Shown here: in pieces, positions 11,276 through 21,017 of the stretch
How positions within the stretch are numbered: the first letter of the stretch is position 1
Layout: every line of letters begins with the position of its first letter
DNA from: Pseudomonas sp. P8_241
GTDB taxonomy: Bacteria; Pseudomonadota; Gammaproteobacteria; Pseudomonadales; Pseudomonadaceae
DNA length: 64,000 nucleotides
Assembly: GCF_034008315.1 (NCBI RefSeq)
Contig: NZ_CP125377.1
Location: forward strand, 186,001 to 250,000
Direction of reading: 5' to 3'
The notes under the pieces: model-generated
Databases searched by the model: none
What the model was told of the DNA's origin: nothing
Seen by the model: only the letters and a program-made list of their open reading frames with translations
Program-made: the position numbers and the translations under genes

Positions 11276-13330
11276 TCAACCCAGCAGCGAAATGTCGGCG
11301 ACGCCAAGGAACAGCCCACGCAGACGCGCCAGCAACGCATAACGGTTGGCGCGGACGTTGGCGTCTTCGGCGTTGACCATCACTGCTTCGAAGAAAGCAT
11401 CCACCGGCTCGCGCAAGGCGGCCAGGCGTGCCAGCGATTCGCTGTACTGGCGTGCCGCAGCCATCGGCTGAACCGCCTGGTCGGCCTGCTGGATCGCCGA
11501 ATACAGGGAGAACTCGTTGGCGTTATCGAAGTACTTGGCTTCCACGACGGTCGGGACGGAGCCTTCAACCTTGCTCAGCAAGTTCGATACACGCTTGTTC
11601 ACGGCGGCCAATGCAGCGGCTTCCGGCAATTTGCGGAAGGCCTGCACCGCTTGTACGCGCTGGTCGAAGTCCAGGGCCGAACCCGGCTTCAGGGCGCGAA
11701 CCGACAGGTAGGTCGCGACATCCACGCCTTCGTCTTCGTAACGGGCACGCAGACGGTCGAAGATGAACTCCAGTACCGAGTCGTTAAGGCCGGCAGCCTT
11801 GACCTTGGTACCGAACGCGTTCACGGCGAAAGCCACGGCGTCGTTCAGATCCAGGTCCAGTTGCTTCTCGATCAGGATACGCAGTACGCCCAACGCAGCA
11901 CGGCGCAGTGCGTACGGGTCTTTGCTGCCGGTTGGCAGCATGCCGATGCCGAAGATGCCGACCAGGGTGTCGAGCTTGTCGGCAATGGCCACGGCCGCAC
12001 CTGTCAGCGTGGCAGGCAGTTCAGCGCCGGCACCGCGGGGCATGTACTGCTCGTTCAGCGCCAGCGCGACATCTTCCGGCTCGCCATCGTTGAGGGCGTA
12101 GTAGTAACCGGCGACACCTTGCATCTCCGGGAACTCGCCGACCATCTCGGTCGACAGGTCGCACTTGGACAGCAGGCCTGCGCGGGCAGCCCATGCAGCG
12201 TTGCCACCAATGCGCTGAGCGATGAACGCAGCGAGCCTGGAAACGCGCTCGGCCTTGTCATAGACGCTACCGAGTTTTTCCTGGAACACCACGTTCTGCA
12301 GGCGCAGGTTGAAGTCTTCGAGTTTCTGCTTCTTGTCTTGCTTGAAGAAGAACTCGGCGTCGGTCAGGCGTGGGCGAACCACTTTCTCGTTACCGGCGAT
12401 GATCTGCTGCGGGTCTTTGCTCTCGATGTTGGCCACGGTAATGAAACGTGGCAGCAACTTGCCTTCGGCATCCAGCAGGCAGAAATACTTCTGGTTGTCC
12501 TGCATGGTGGTGATCAGTGCTTCTTGTGGCACGTCGAGGAAACGTTCCTCGAACGAGCACACCAGCGGCACCGGCCATTCAACCAGTGCGGTCACTTCGT
12601 CGAGCAGGGCTGGCGGAACGATTGCCGTGCCTTCCTGACGGGTGGCCAGCTCTTCGGTGCGCTTGCTGATGATCTCGCGACGCTCGTTGGCGTCGGCCAG
12701 CACGTAGGCGGCACGCAGGTCGGCCAGGTAGCTGGACGGCGAACCGATGCGCACGTTTTGTGGATGATGGAAGCGGTGACCACGGGAATCACGGCCAGCC
12801 TTCTGGGCCAGGATGGTGCAGTCGATGACCTGGTCGCCGAGCAGCATCACCAGCCATTGGGTCGGACGCACGAATTCTTCTTTGCGCGCACCCCAACGCA
12901 TGCGTTTCGGGATCGGCAAGTCGTTCAGCGAATCTTCGACGATGGTCGGCAGCAGGCTCGCGGTCGGCTTGCCGGCGATGCTTTGGCTGTAGCGCAGTTT
13001 CGGGCCGCTCTGATCGATTTCGCTCAGGTCGACGCCGCACTTCTTGGCAAAGCCCAGTGCCGCTTGGGTCGGGTTGCCTTCAGCATCGAACGCGGCCTGA
13101 CGTGGCGGGCCATCGAGGTTGATGCTGCGATCCGGCTGCTGGGTGGCCAGTGCGGTGATCAGCACGGCCAGACGGCGCGGCGCGGCATAAACGGTTTTGG
13201 TCTCGTAGTTCAGGCCGGCAGCTTGCAGGCCCTTGTCGATACCGGCGAGGAACGCCTCGGCCAAGGTGTTCAAGGCTTTGGGTGGCAGTTCTTCAGTGCC
13301 CAGTTCAACCAGAAAATCCAGAGCACTCAT
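11276..13330 (-). CDS. glyS: Glycine--tRNA ligase beta subunit
   Basis: Large subunit of the heterotetrameric (alpha2beta2) bacterial glycyl-tRNA synthetase; 684 aa, normal. The protein starts [20 protein letters not shown], the family hallmark, and has [19 protein letters not shown] and [19 protein letters not shown] in the middle and the DALR-like anticodon-binding region towards the C-terminus. The ATG overlaps the glyQ stop by 4 nt (ATGA), so the two subunits are translationally coupled. Confidence 0.98.
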   Translation of the reverse strand: MSALDFLVELGTEELPPKALNTLAEAFLAGIDKGLQAAGLNYETKTVYAAPRRLAVLITALATQQPDRSINLDGPPRQAAFDAEGNPTQAALGFAKKCGVDLSEIDQSGPKLRYSQSIAGKPTASLLPTIVEDSLNDLPIPKRMRWGARKEEFVRPTQWLVMLLGDQVIDCTILAQKAGRDSRGHRFHHPQNVRIGSPSSYLADLRAAYVLADANERREIISKRTEELATRQEGTAIVPPALLDEVTALVEWPVPLVCSFEERFLDVPQEALITTMQDNQKYFCLLDAEGKLLPRFITVANIESKDPQQIIAGNEKVVRPRLTDAEFFFKQDKKQKLEDFNLRLQNVVFQEKLGSVYDKAERVSRLAAFIAQRIGGNAAWAARAGLLSKCDLSTEMVGEFPEMQGVAGYYYALNDGEPEDVALALNEQYMPRGAGAELPATLTGAAVAIADKLDTLVGIFGIGMLPTGSKDPYALRRAALGVLRILIEKQLDLDLNDAVAFAVNAFGTKVKAAGLNDSVLEFIFDRLRARYEDEGVDVATYLSVRALKPGSALDFDQRVQAVQAFRKLPEAAALAAVNKRVSNLLSKVEGSVPTVVEAKYFDNANEFSLYSAIQQADQAVQPMAAARQYSESLARLAALREPVDAFFEAVMVNAEDANVRANRYALLARLRGLFLGVADISLLG

Positions 13331-14280
13331 TGTGCAGCCTCCAGCTTGGCCAGTACTTCGTCACGCAGGTCCGGGGTCGCCATCGGGAAGCCCAGCTTGG
13401 CGCGAGCCAGCAGGTAGGCTTGCGCAACGGAACGCGCCAGGGTGCGTACACGCAGTATGTATTGCTGACGCGCGGTCACGGAAATCGCCCGGCGTGCATC
13501 CAGCAGGTTGAAGGTATGGGAAGCCTTCAACACCATTTCGTAGCTCGGCAACGGCAGCGGCTGGTCGAGTTCGATCAGGCGCTTGGCTTCGCTTTCGTAG
13601 AAATCGAACAGTTCGAACAGCTTCTCGACGTTGGCGTGTTCGAAGTTGTAGGTCGACTGCTCCACTTCGTTCTGGTGGAACACATCGCCGTAGGTCACTT
13701 TGCCCATTGGGCCGTCAGCCCAGACCAGGTCGTAGACCGAGTCCACGCCTTGCAGGTACATGGCCAGACGCTCAAGACCGTAGGTGATCTCGCCGGTCAC
13801 CGGGTAGCACTCGATGCCGCCCGCTTGCTGGAAGTAGGTGAACTGGGTTACTTCCATGCCGTTGAGCCAGACTTCCCAGCCCAGACCCCAGGCGCCGAGG
13901 GTCGGCGATTCCCAGTTGTCTTCGACGAAGCGGATGTCGTGGACCAGCGGGTCCAGGCCGACGTGCTTGAGCGAGCCCAGATACAGTTCCTGGAAGTTGT
14001 CCGGGTTCGGCTTCAGAACGACCTGGAACTGGTAGTAGTGTTGAAGACGGTTCGGGTTTTCGCCGTAGCGCCCGTCGGTCGGGCGACGGCTAGGCTGCAC
14101 ATAGGCGGCGTTCCAGGTTTCCGGGCCAATGGCGCGCAGAAATGTTGCTGTGTGGAAAGTGCCGGCGCCTACTTCCATATCGTAGGGCTGAAGTACCACG
14201 CAACCTTGCTCGGCCCAGTATTGCTGGAGGGCGAGGATCAAGTCTTGGAAGGTACGCACGGCTGGCGTAGGCTGGCTCAC
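13327..14280 (-). CDS. glyQ: Glycine--tRNA ligase alpha subunit
   Basis: Catalytic-domain subunit of glycyl-tRNA synthetase. Sequence blocks [37 protein letters not shown] and [20 protein letters not shown] are diagnostic. The GTG at 14280 is chosen as start because AGGTGAA precedes it and it gives (V/M)[13 protein letters not shown] and 317 aa; the upstream extension to 14412 overlaps the divergent tag gene and is not coding. First gene of glyQ-glyS-gmhB. Confidence 0.97.
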   Translation of the reverse strand: MSQPTPAVRTFQDLILALQQYWAEQGCVVLQPYDMEVGAGTFHTATFLRAIGPETWNAAYVQPSRRPTDGRYGENPNRLQHYYQFQVVLKPNPDNFQELYLGSLKHVGLDPLVHDIRFVEDNWESPTLGAWGLGWEVWLNGMEVTQFTYFQQAGGIECYPVTGEITYGLERLAMYLQGVDSVYDLVWADGPMGKVTYGDVFHQNEVEQSTYNFEHANVEKLFELFDFYESEAKRLIELDQPLPLPSYEMVLKASHTFNLLDARRAISVTARQQYILRVRTLARSVAQAYLLARAKLGFPMATPDLRDEVLAKLEAAQ

Positions 14281-14361
14281 GAAATTCACCTGTTTCTTGG
14301 GCTGCGATTTAAAGAGCGGGAGTATACCCGATTCGTTGCTGCGCACGCCCCCTGGAGCCTT

Positions 14362-14919
14362 ATGCCACGCTGCTTTTGGTGTTCCGAAGATCCGCTGTAC
14401 ATGGCTTATCACGATCAGGAGTGGGGCACGCCGCTACGCGATGCGCAGGGTTTGTTCGAGTTGCTTTTGCTCGAAGGGTTCCAGGCCGGCCTTTCCTGGA
14501 TCACTGTGCTGCGTAAACGCGAGCATTATCGCCAGGTCATGTTCGGTTTTGATGTCCAGCGCGTGGCGCAGATGAGCGACGCGGAAATCGACGAACTGAT
14601 GCTCGATCGGGGCATCATCCGCAACCGCCTCAAACTCAATGCGGCCCGGCGCAATGCCCAAGCCTGGCTGGCGCTGGAGGACCCTGTAGCGTTTCTCTGG
14701 TCGTTCGTCGGTGGTGTGCCGGTGATCAATCATTTCAAGGATCGCAGCGAAGTTCCGGCCGTTACGCCATCCGCCGTGGAGATGAGCAAGGGCCTGAAAA
14801 AAGCCGGTTTCACGTTCGTCGGGCCGACCATCTGCTACGCGCTGATGCAGGCCTCAGGCATGGTCATGGACCACACGCGCGATTGTGACCGCTACGCGCT
14901 GTTGGCGAACGGCGGTTAG
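14362..14919 (+). CDS. tag: DNA-3-methyladenine glycosylase I
   Basis: Base-excision repair glycosylase that removes 3-methyladenine. It starts [22 protein letters not shown], with the conserved C4 and H17; together with the H and C in [10 protein letters not shown] near the C-terminus these form the Tag zinc site. 185 aa, usual length. The open frame runs far upstream (to 13282) as an antisense shadow of glyQ and is not coding there. Divergent from glyQ, with about 80 bp between the starts. Confidence 0.95.
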   Translation: MPRCFWCSEDPLYMAYHDQEWGTPLRDAQGLFELLLLEGFQAGLSWITVLRKREHYRQVMFGFDVQRVAQMSDAEIDELMLDRGIIRNRLKLNAARRNAQAWLALEDPVAFLWSFVGGVPVINHFKDRSEVPAVTPSAVEMSKGLKKAGFTFVGPTICYALMQASGMVMDHTRDCDRYALLANGG

Positions 14920-14959
14920 AATGGCCGCCTCGTACACAGCACAAGATCAGGAGTGACCT

Positions 14960-15847
14960 GTGGATAAGTTTAAAGGCGCCTTGCTGGTAGGCGCTCTGCG
15001 GCTCTTTGCCCTGCTTCCGTGGCGAGCGGTGCAGGCCGTCGGCTCGGCGATTGGCTGGATGATGTGGAAAATCCCGAACCGTTCCCGTGACGTGGTGCGG
15101 ATCAACCTGTCCAAGTGTTTTCCGGACATGGACCCGGCAGAGCGTGAGCGCCTCGTCGGTCAGAGCCTCAAAGATATCGGCAAGTCACTGACCGAAAGTG
15201 CATGCGCCTGGATCTGGCCGGCCCAGCGCTCCATCGACCTGGTGCGCGAGGTCGAAGGCCTCGACATATTGAAGGACGCCCTCGCCTCCGGCAAAGGTGT
15301 GGTCGGCATCACCAGCCACCTGGGCAATTGGGAAGTGCTGAACCACTTCTATTGCAGCCAGTGCAAACCGATCATTTTCTATCGTCCACCGAAGTTGAAG
15401 GCGGTGGATGAATTGCTGCAAAAGCAGCGGGTACAGCTGGGCAACAAGGTCGCTGCTTCCACCAAGGAAGGCATCCTCAGCGTCATCAAGGAAGTGCGCA
15501 AAGGTGGTGCAGTGGGGATTCCCGCTGACCCGGAACCGTCCGAATCCGCCGGGATCTTTGTACCGTTCTTCGCGACCCAGGCGCTGACCAGCAAATTTGT
15601 GCCCAACATGCTTGCCGGCGGCAAAGCGGTCGGTGTGTTCCTGCATGCATTGCGCCTGCCGGACGGTTCTGGCTACAAAGTGATCCTGGAAGCCGCGCCC
15701 GAGGCCATGTACAGCACCGATACGAAGGAATCCTGCGCGGCCATGAGTAAAGTGGTCGAGCGTTATGTCGGGGCGTATCCGAGCCAGTACATGTGGAGCA
15801 TGAAGCGCTTCAAGAAACGTCCGCCGGGCGAAGAGCGTTGGTATTGA
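14960..15847 (+). CDS. Lipid A biosynthesis acyltransferase (HtrB/LpxL family)
   Basis: Inner-membrane late acyltransferase adding a secondary acyl chain to lipid A. Features: N-terminal membrane anchor (ALLVGALRLFALLPWRAVQAV), catalytic HX4E motif in SHLGNWEVLNHFY, and KRFKKRPPGEERWY at the C-terminus. 295 aa is typical. Translation starts at a GTG that is itself part of a perfect DnaA box (14959-14967), 40 nt after tag. Which acyl chain and position are used cannot be told from sequence. Confidence 0.92.
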   Translation: MDKFKGALLVGALRLFALLPWRAVQAVGSAIGWMMWKIPNRSRDVVRINLSKCFPDMDPAERERLVGQSLKDIGKSLTESACAWIWPAQRSIDLVREVEGLDILKDALASGKGVVGITSHLGNWEVLNHFYCSQCKPIIFYRPPKLKAVDELLQKQRVQLGNKVAASTKEGILSVIKEVRKGGAVGIPADPEPSESAGIFVPFFATQALTSKFVPNMLAGGKAVGVFLHALRLPDGSGYKVILEAAPEAMYSTDTKESCAAMSKVVERYVGAYPSQYMWSMKRFKKRPPGEERWY

Positions 15848-15885
15848 GTCGATTGGCATGATCTGTGGATAGCCTGGCGTCGGGG

Positions 15886-15894
15886 TTATCCACA
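15886..15894 (+). promoter_or_regulatory. DnaA box (perfect) between lipid A acyltransferase and PilZ genes
   Basis: TTATCCACA in the short intergenic gap, 25 bp ahead of the PilZ-domain gene start. Confidence 0.65.
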
Positions 15895-15918
15895 ACCGTT
15901 CATTCAAGGGCGCAGAAG

Positions 15919-16158
15919 ATGTCCGAACACCGCAAGTCGTTCCGAATCAAGATCAGTCACGAAAGCTTTGGCGATTGCCTGGGGCAGACGCGCAACCTGT
16001 CGACCACCGGCGTTTACGTCAAGCATCCGCAACTGTCGGCCCTGCCCCGGGGGGCGGTGGTTTACGGTCAGGTGCAGGACTTGCCCACAGGTGCGCCGCG
16101 GGTGCGCATGGAAGTGGTGCAAGTGGATGCCGAAGGCATCGGTTTGCGTTATCTCTGA
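15919..16158 (+). CDS. PilZ-domain protein (cyclic-di-GMP receptor)
   Basis: A 79-aa stand-alone PilZ domain. The c-di-GMP signature is present: RKSFR (RxxxR) at residues 5-9 and NLSTTG (N/DxSxxG) about 20 residues later. This predicts a cytoplasmic c-di-GMP binding adaptor. The ATG at 15919 is chosen because the domain begins immediately after it. Its stop codon directly abuts that of the convergent TPR gene (TGA|TCA), with no intervening base. The output partner is unknown. Confidence 0.88.
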   Translation: MSEHRKSFRIKISHESFGDCLGQTRNLSTTGVYVKHPQLSALPRGAVVYGQVQDLPTGAPRVRMEVVQVDAEGIGLRYL

Positions 16159-16473
16159 TCAGTGCGCCTGACGCTCGAGCTTCTTCAGGAACACCATCAT
16201 TTCCTTTTCTGCCTGCTTGTCGCCATGGGCGCGAGCGGCCTCAAGGCCTTGCTCCCAGGCTCGGCGCGCTGCTGCATGGTCCGCCAGCGCCAGATGGGCT
16301 TTACCCAGTAGTTTCCAGGCCGCTGAATACTTCGGGTCGAGCTCGACGCAGCGCTGGAAATGTTCAGCAGCCTTGGCGTTCTCCCCTAGATCCAGATAAC
16401 CCTTGCCCAGGCCGAAGCGCAGCAATGCGTTATCCACACCCTTGGCGAGCATTTTTTCCAGGGATTCGATCAT
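16159..16473 (-). CDS. Tetratricopeptide-repeat protein
   Basis: A 104-aa protein built of about two and a half TPR units: LRFGLGKGYLDLGENAKAAEHFQRCVELDPKYS and AAWKLLGKAHLALADHAAARRAWEQGLEAARAHGD show the W-LG-Y-A-P periodicity. No signal peptide, so a cytoplasmic scaffold is likely. Convergent with, and abutting, the PilZ gene; a conserved neighbour at this position in Pseudomonas. No specific partner can be named. No strong ribosome-binding site precedes the ATG. Confidence 0.82.
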   Translation of the reverse strand: MIESLEKMLAKGVDNALLRFGLGKGYLDLGENAKAAEHFQRCVELDPKYSAAWKLLGKAHLALADHAAARRAWEQGLEAARAHGDKQAEKEMMVFLKKLERQAH

Positions 16474-16507
16474 GGAGGAGTTTCCGAATGGTTGTCGTTT
16501 TCGAAAT

Positions 16508-16580
16508 CGCCTTCGCTGGCAAGCCAGCTCCTACAGGTTATGCGCGATTCTATGTAGGAGCTGGCTTGCCAGCGAAGGCG
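16508..16580. repeat. Inverted REP pair (long palindrome)
   Basis: 28-bp arms, each containing CTTCGCTGGCAAGCCAGCTC and ending in CTACA, separated by 17 bp and perfectly complementary. It sits between the 5' end of the TPR gene and the 3' end of trkA. Typical fluorescens-group REP doublet, probably mobilised by a REP-associated tyrosine transposase encoded elsewhere. Confidence 0.88.
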
Positions 16581-16590
16581 GTCTAAGGGA

Positions 16591-17967
16591 TCAGAAGAAA
16601 CTCAACCCCACATGGAACAGCTTCTCCACATCGCGAATATGCTTTTTATCCACAAGGAACAGAATCACATGGTCACCCGCCTCGATCACGGTGTCATCGT
16701 GGGCGATGATCACTTCTTCGTCGCGGATGATCGCGCCGATCGTGGTACCTGGCGGTAAACCGATATTTTCGATGGCCTTGCCGATCACCTTGCTCGATTT
16801 CACATCGCCATGGGCGATCGCCTCGATGGCTTCTGCCGCCCCCCGGCGCAGTGAGTGCACGCTGACGATGTCTCCACGGCGAACGTGGGCCAGCAAGGTG
16901 CCAATGGTCGCCAGTTGCGGGCTGATGGCGATGTCGATGTCGCCGCCCTGGATCAGGTCGACGTAGGCCGGGTTGTTGATGATGGTCATCACCTTCTTCG
17001 CCCCCAGGCGCTTGGCCAGCAGCGATGACATGATGTTGGCTTCGTCGTCGTTGGTCAGGGCCAGGAACAGATCCGCGTCGGCGATGTTCTCTTCCATCAG
17101 CAGGTCGCGGTCCGAGGCACTGCCCTGTAACACCACGGTACTGTCGAGATGATCCGAAAGATGTCGGCAACGCGCCGGGTTCATCTCGATGATTTTCACC
17201 TGATAGCGGCTCTCGATGGCCTCGGCCAGGCGTTCACCAATCTGCCCGCCACCGGCGATAACGATGCGTTTGTAGGTCTCGTCGAGACGGCGCATTTCAC
17301 TCATCACGGCACGAATGTTCGCTTTGGCGGCGATGAAAAAAACCTCGTCGTCCGCTTCGATGACCGTGTCGCCCTGGGGCAGGATCGGCCGGTCGCGACG
17401 GAAAATCGCAGCGACGCGGGTTTCGACGTTCGGCATGTGCTCGCGCAACTGCCGCAGTTGCTGGCCCACCAGCGGCCCGCCGTAGTAAGCCCGTACCGCC
17501 ACCAGTTGCGCCTTGCCTTCGGCGAAGTCGATCACCTGCAAGGCACCAGGGTGCTGGATCAGGCGCTTGATGTAGTTGGTAACCACTTGTTCCGGGCTGA
17601 TCAGCACGTCGACCGGAATCGCTTCGTTCTGGAACAGTTGCTCTTCGCGGGTCAGGTACGCGGCTTCGCGCACCCGAGCGATTTTGGTCGGGGTGTGGAA
17701 CAGGGTATGGGCGACCTGGCAGGCGACCATGTTGGTTTCGTCGCTGCTGGTCACGGCGACCAGCATGTCCGCGTCGTCGGCACCGGCCTGACGCAGCACG
17801 GTCGGGAACGATCCGCGGCCCTGAACCGTGCGGATGTCCAGGCGATCGCCGAGGTCGCGCAGGCGTTCGCCATCGGTGTCGACCACGGTGATGTCATTCG
17901 CTTCGCTCGCCAGGTGTTCCGCCAGCGAACCGCCGACCTGCCCTGCTCCGAGGATGATGATTTTCAT
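16591..17967 (-). CDS. trkA: Trk system potassium uptake protein TrkA
   Basis: Peripheral NAD-binding regulator that gates the TrkH/TrkG K+ channel. The 458 aa hold two RCK repeats: N-terminal Rossmann [17 protein letters not shown] with the acidic residue in VVDTD, a TrkA-C domain, then a second Rossmann [17 protein letters not shown] (about residue 235) and a second TrkA-C. Last gene of the leftward def-fmt-rsmB-trkA run, 22 nt after rsmB. Confidence 0.97.
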   Translation of the reverse strand: MKIIILGAGQVGGSLAEHLASEANDITVVDTDGERLRDLGDRLDIRTVQGRGSFPTVLRQAGADDADMLVAVTSSDETNMVACQVAHTLFHTPTKIARVREAAYLTREEQLFQNEAIPVDVLISPEQVVTNYIKRLIQHPGALQVIDFAEGKAQLVAVRAYYGGPLVGQQLRQLREHMPNVETRVAAIFRRDRPILPQGDTVIEADDEVFFIAAKANIRAVMSEMRRLDETYKRIVIAGGGQIGERLAEAIESRYQVKIIEMNPARCRHLSDHLDSTVVLQGSASDRDLLMEENIADADLFLALTNDDEANIMSSLLAKRLGAKKVMTIINNPAYVDLIQGGDIDIAISPQLATIGTLLAHVRRGDIVSVHSLRRGAAEAIEAIAHGDVKSSKVIGKAIENIGLPPGTTIGAIIRDEEVIIAHDDTVIEAGDHVILFLVDKKHIRDVEKLFHVGLSFF

Positions 17968-17989
17968 CCAGTCACTCCATTGAATCCAT

Positions 17990-19300
17990 TTAGCCGCGCG
18001 CGGCGGCGATCTTGATCAGCTTGGCGTAGTAGAACCCGTCGTGCCCGCCTTCCTGGGCCAGCAACTGGCGACCATGAGGTTGCTTGATCCCGGCCGTGGT
18101 GGCGAGATCCAGTTCACGGGCGCCCGGTGTGCGGGCAAGGAACGCTTCGATGACTTCGGTGTTCTCGGTCGGCAATGTGGAACAGGTGGCGTAAAGCAGA
18201 ATGCCGCCCACCTCCAATGTTATCCACATGGCGTCCAGCAATTCGCCTTGCAGTACCGCCAGCGCGGCGATGTCGTCGGGTTGGCGGGTCAGTTTGATGT
18301 CCGGGTGACGACGAATCACGCCGGTCGCCGAACACGGCGCGTCCAGCAGGATGCGCTGGAACGGCTTGCCATCCCACCACGCCTGAGTGTCGCGACCGTC
18401 GGCGGCGATCAGTTCGGCGCTGAGCTTCAAGCGTTCGAGGTTTTCCCGCACTCGCACCAGACGTTTGGCTTCCAGGTCCACCGCGACGACGCCAGCCAGC
18501 TTTGGCTCGGCCTCGAGGATGTGGCAGGTCTTGCCGCCCGGAGCGCAGCAGGCATCGAGCACCCGTTGACTTGGGGCCAGGTCGAGCAGATCGGCAGCCA
18601 GTTGCGCGGCTTCGTCCTGCACGCTGATCCAGCCGTCGGCGAAACCCGGCAGGCCGCGCACATCGGTGGCGGCTTCGAGCACGATGCCGTCGCGGCTATA
18701 AACGCACGGCGTCGCGGCAATACCGGCTTCGGTCAGTAAACCGAGGTAGGCATCACGGCTGTGATGGCGACGGTTGACCCGCAAAATCATCGGCGGATGC
18801 GCGTTGTTGGCTGCGCAAATGGCTTCCCATTGCTCTGGCCAGAACGCCTTCAAGGATTTCTGCAACCAGCGTGGATGAGCAGTGCGCACCACTGGATCAC
18901 GTTCCAGCTCGGCGAAAATTGTTTCGCTTTCGCGTTGAGCATTACGCAGCACAGCGTTGAGCAAAGCCTTGGCCCAAGGCTTTTTCAGCTTGTCGGCGCA
19001 ACCGACGGTTTCACCGATGGCGGCGTGCGCCGGGACGCGGGTGTAGAGCAATTGATAGAGACCGACCAACAGCAACGCTTCGACATCTGCATCGGCTGCC
19101 TTGAACGGCTTCTGCAGCAGCTTGGCCGCCAGGGCCGACAAGCGCGGCTGCCAGCGTGCGGTGCCGAACGCCAGGTCCTGGGTGAAGCCGCGATCACGGT
19201 CCTCGACCTTGTCCATTTGTGTCGGTAGCGAACTGTTGAGCGAGGCTTTTCCGTTCAGGACAGCGGCGAGTGCCTTGGCGGCGGCCAGACGCGGATTCAT
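17990..19300 (-). CDS. rsmB: 16S rRNA (cytosine-967-C5)-methyltransferase RsmB
   Basis: SAM-dependent methyltransferase forming m5C967 in 16S rRNA. The N-terminal NusB-like RNA-binding domain spans about residues 1-140. The catalytic part shows [15 protein letters not shown] (SAM site), [17 protein letters not shown] and [18 protein letters not shown], with the two conserved cysteines. Start at ATG 19300 overlaps the fmt stop by 4 nt (ATGA), giving 436 aa; an open upstream extension lies inside fmt and is rejected. Confidence 0.97.
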   Translation of the reverse strand: MNPRLAAAKALAAVLNGKASLNSSLPTQMDKVEDRDRGFTQDLAFGTARWQPRLSALAAKLLQKPFKAADADVEALLLVGLYQLLYTRVPAHAAIGETVGCADKLKKPWAKALLNAVLRNAQRESETIFAELERDPVVRTAHPRWLQKSLKAFWPEQWEAICAANNAHPPMILRVNRRHHSRDAYLGLLTEAGIAATPCVYSRDGIVLEAATDVRGLPGFADGWISVQDEAAQLAADLLDLAPSQRVLDACCAPGGKTCHILEAEPKLAGVVAVDLEAKRLVRVRENLERLKLSAELIAADGRDTQAWWDGKPFQRILLDAPCSATGVIRRHPDIKLTRQPDDIAALAVLQGELLDAMWITLEVGGILLYATCSTLPTENTEVIEAFLARTPGARELDLATTAGIKQPHGRQLLAQEGGHDGFYYAKLIKIAAARG

Positions 19301-20256
19301 TGAGCGTCCGCCGCTTGGCCGAGGACGATACCTGTAGCGAATTTCTCGCGACGGCTGTTGAACAGGTCGCTGAAGTTCAGCGCCTTGCCGCCGGGCAATT
19401 GCAGTCGGGTCAGGCACAAGGCCTGCTCGCCGCACGCGACGATCAGGCCGTCCTTGCTGGCGCTGATGATTTCACCCGGCGTGCCTTTGCCTTCGGCGAG
19501 GGTCGCGGCCAGCACTTTCAGGGCTTCGCCGTTCAAGGTGCTGTGAGTGATCGGCCATGGATTGAAGGCCCGGACCAGACGTTCCAGCTCAACTGCCGGG
19601 CGAGTCCAGTCGATACGCGCTTCGTCCTTGTTCAATTTGTGCGCGTAGGTGGCGAGGCTGTCGTCCTGCACTTCCCCTTCCAGCGAGCCTGCGGCGAGAC
19701 CGGCAATGGCCTGGATCACGGCCGGTGGGCCCATTTCCGCCAGGCGATCGTGGAGGCTGCCGCCCGTGTCTTCGGCGCTGATTGGCGTGGTGACTTTGAG
19801 CAACATCGGCCCGGTGTCGAGACCGGCTTCCATGCGCATCACGGTCACGCCGCTTTCGGCGTCACCTGCTTGCACGGCGCGCTGGATCGGCGCCGCACCG
19901 CGCCAGCGTGGCAGCAGCGAGGCGTGACTGTTGATGCAACCCAAGCGCGGAATATCCAGCACCACTTGCGGCAGGATCAGGCCGTAGGCGACCACCACCA
20001 TCAAGTCCGGCTTCAATGCGGCCAGTTCAGCCTGAGCATCTTCATTGCGCAAGGTCGGGGGCTGCAACACCGGGATGTTGTTTTCCAGGGCCAACTGCTT
20101 GACCGGGCTCGGCATCAATTTTTGCCCACGACCAGCCGGGCGATCCGGTTGGGTGTAGACCGCGACGATCTCGTAAGGGCTGTCGAGCAGGGCCTTGAGG
20201 TGTTCGGCGGCGAATTCCGGGGTGCCGGCAAAGACGATGCGCAGTGGCTCAGTCAT
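19297..20256 (-). CDS. fmt: Methionyl-tRNA formyltransferase
   Basis: Formylates initiator Met-tRNA using 10-formyl-tetrahydrofolate. 319 aa, normal. N-terminal [19 protein letters not shown], the catalytic region [20 protein letters not shown] (with the SLLP loop) and the C-terminal tRNA-binding domain are evident. Paired with def, the enzyme that later removes the formyl group. A terminator-like hairpin separates the two, so fmt-rsmB-trkA may have their own promoter or depend on readthrough. Confidence 0.98.
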   Translation of the reverse strand: MTEPLRIVFAGTPEFAAEHLKALLDSPYEIVAVYTQPDRPAGRGQKLMPSPVKQLALENNIPVLQPPTLRNEDAQAELAALKPDLMVVVAYGLILPQVVLDIPRLGCINSHASLLPRWRGAAPIQRAVQAGDAESGVTVMRMEAGLDTGPMLLKVTTPISAEDTGGSLHDRLAEMGPPAVIQAIAGLAAGSLEGEVQDDSLATYAHKLNKDEARIDWTRPAVELERLVRAFNPWPITHSTLNGEALKVLAATLAEGKGTPGEIISASKDGLIVACGEQALCLTRLQLPGGKALNFSDLFNSRREKFATGIVLGQAADAQ

Positions 20257-20290
20257 GGGTGTTCTCTATTGCAAAGCATCTTGAAAAGAA

Positions 20291-20314
20291 AAAGGCTTGC
20301 CGCAGCAAGCCTTT
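20291..20314 (-). terminator. Rho-independent terminator between def and fmt
   Basis: AAAGGCTTGC and its exact complement around a CGCA loop. In the leftward (def to fmt) sense it is followed by TTTTTCTTTT, so it should at least attenuate transcription from def into fmt. Confidence 0.75.
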
Positions 20315-20325
20315 GAAGGAGGGCA

Positions 20326-20832
20326 TCAAGCGTTTTGGCGATGCTGTTTTTCCAGCTTCTTCTTGATGCGGTCGCGTTTGAGCGTGGACAGATAGTCGAC
20401 GAACAATTTGCCGTTGAGGTGGTCGCATTCGTGCTGGATGCACACGGCGAGCAGGCCTTCGGCGATCAGTTCGTAAGGTTGGCCGTCACGGTCCAGAGCC
20501 TTGACCTTGATCCTTTGCGGGCGATCGACGTTTTCATAGAAGCCCGGTACCGAAAGACAGCCTTCCTGGTATTGCTCCATCTCCTCGGTCAGGGACTCGA
20601 ACTCAGGGTTGATGAACACCCGAGGTTCGGTGCGGTCTTCGGAGAGGTCCATGACGACGATGCGTTTGTGCACGTTGACCTGGGTCGCGGCGAGGCCGAT
20701 GCCTGGCGCTTCATACATTGTTTCAAACATATCGTCGACCAACTGACGCACTTCGTCGTCCACTACGGCCACAGGTTTGGCGATAGTGCGCAGACGCGGA
20801 TCAGGAAATTCGAGGATGTTTAAAATGGCCAT
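20326..20832 (-). CDS. def: Peptide deformylase
   Basis: Iron/zinc hydrolase removing the N-formyl group from nascent proteins. All three motifs are present: [17 protein letters not shown] and HECDHLNG (metal ligands C and two H, catalytic E). The ATG at 20832 gives [20 protein letters not shown] and 168 aa, standard for the family; the open extension to 21030 lies in the divergent promoter region. Upstream gene of the def-fmt-rsmB-trkA unit. Confidence 0.98.
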   Translation of the reverse strand: MAILNILEFPDPRLRTIAKPVAVVDDEVRQLVDDMFETMYEAPGIGLAATQVNVHKRIVVMDLSEDRTEPRVFINPEFESLTEEMEQYQEGCLSVPGFYENVDRPQRIKVKALDRDGQPYELIAEGLLAVCIQHECDHLNGKLFVDYLSTLKRDRIKKKLEKQHRQNA

Positions 20833-20979
20833 AATCTTGATGACTGCACGTGTGAAGTAAGGTCGGGTCGATGGCCTGGCGGGTCCGAAGAAATGCAGGC
20901 TACCGTTGTAAAACGTAGCTCCCTTCTGATGACAAGCAAGTTTTGACAAGCAAGCCGGGAGCGAGCCGCTGGGCTCAGG

Positions 20980-20995
20980 CGTTTCACGTGAACGC
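20980..20995. promoter_or_regulatory. Degenerate parS-like palindrome
   Basis: CGTTTCACGTGAACGC matches the general parS consensus TGTTTCACGTGAAACA at 12 of 16 positions with an intact TTCACGTGAA core. It lies in the def/lysM-like divergent intergenic region, about 15 kb beyond the two perfect sites. Could be a weak ParB site or chance. Confidence 0.4.
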
Positions 20996-21017
20996 ACATA
21001 ATAAAGGGATTCACCGC

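Noticed and set aside
11228..13417. A 729-codon open frame on the plus strand opposite glyS
   Set aside because: Antisense shadow of glyS with low-complexity His/Gln-rich translation and no recognisable domain.
13282..14361. N-terminal extension of tag across glyQ
   Set aside because: The extension is antisense to glyQ; the real Tag N-terminus MPRCFWC begins at 14362.
15863..15871. TGTGGATAG at 15863 as another DnaA box
   Set aside because: One mismatch at the last position; counted only perfect boxes.
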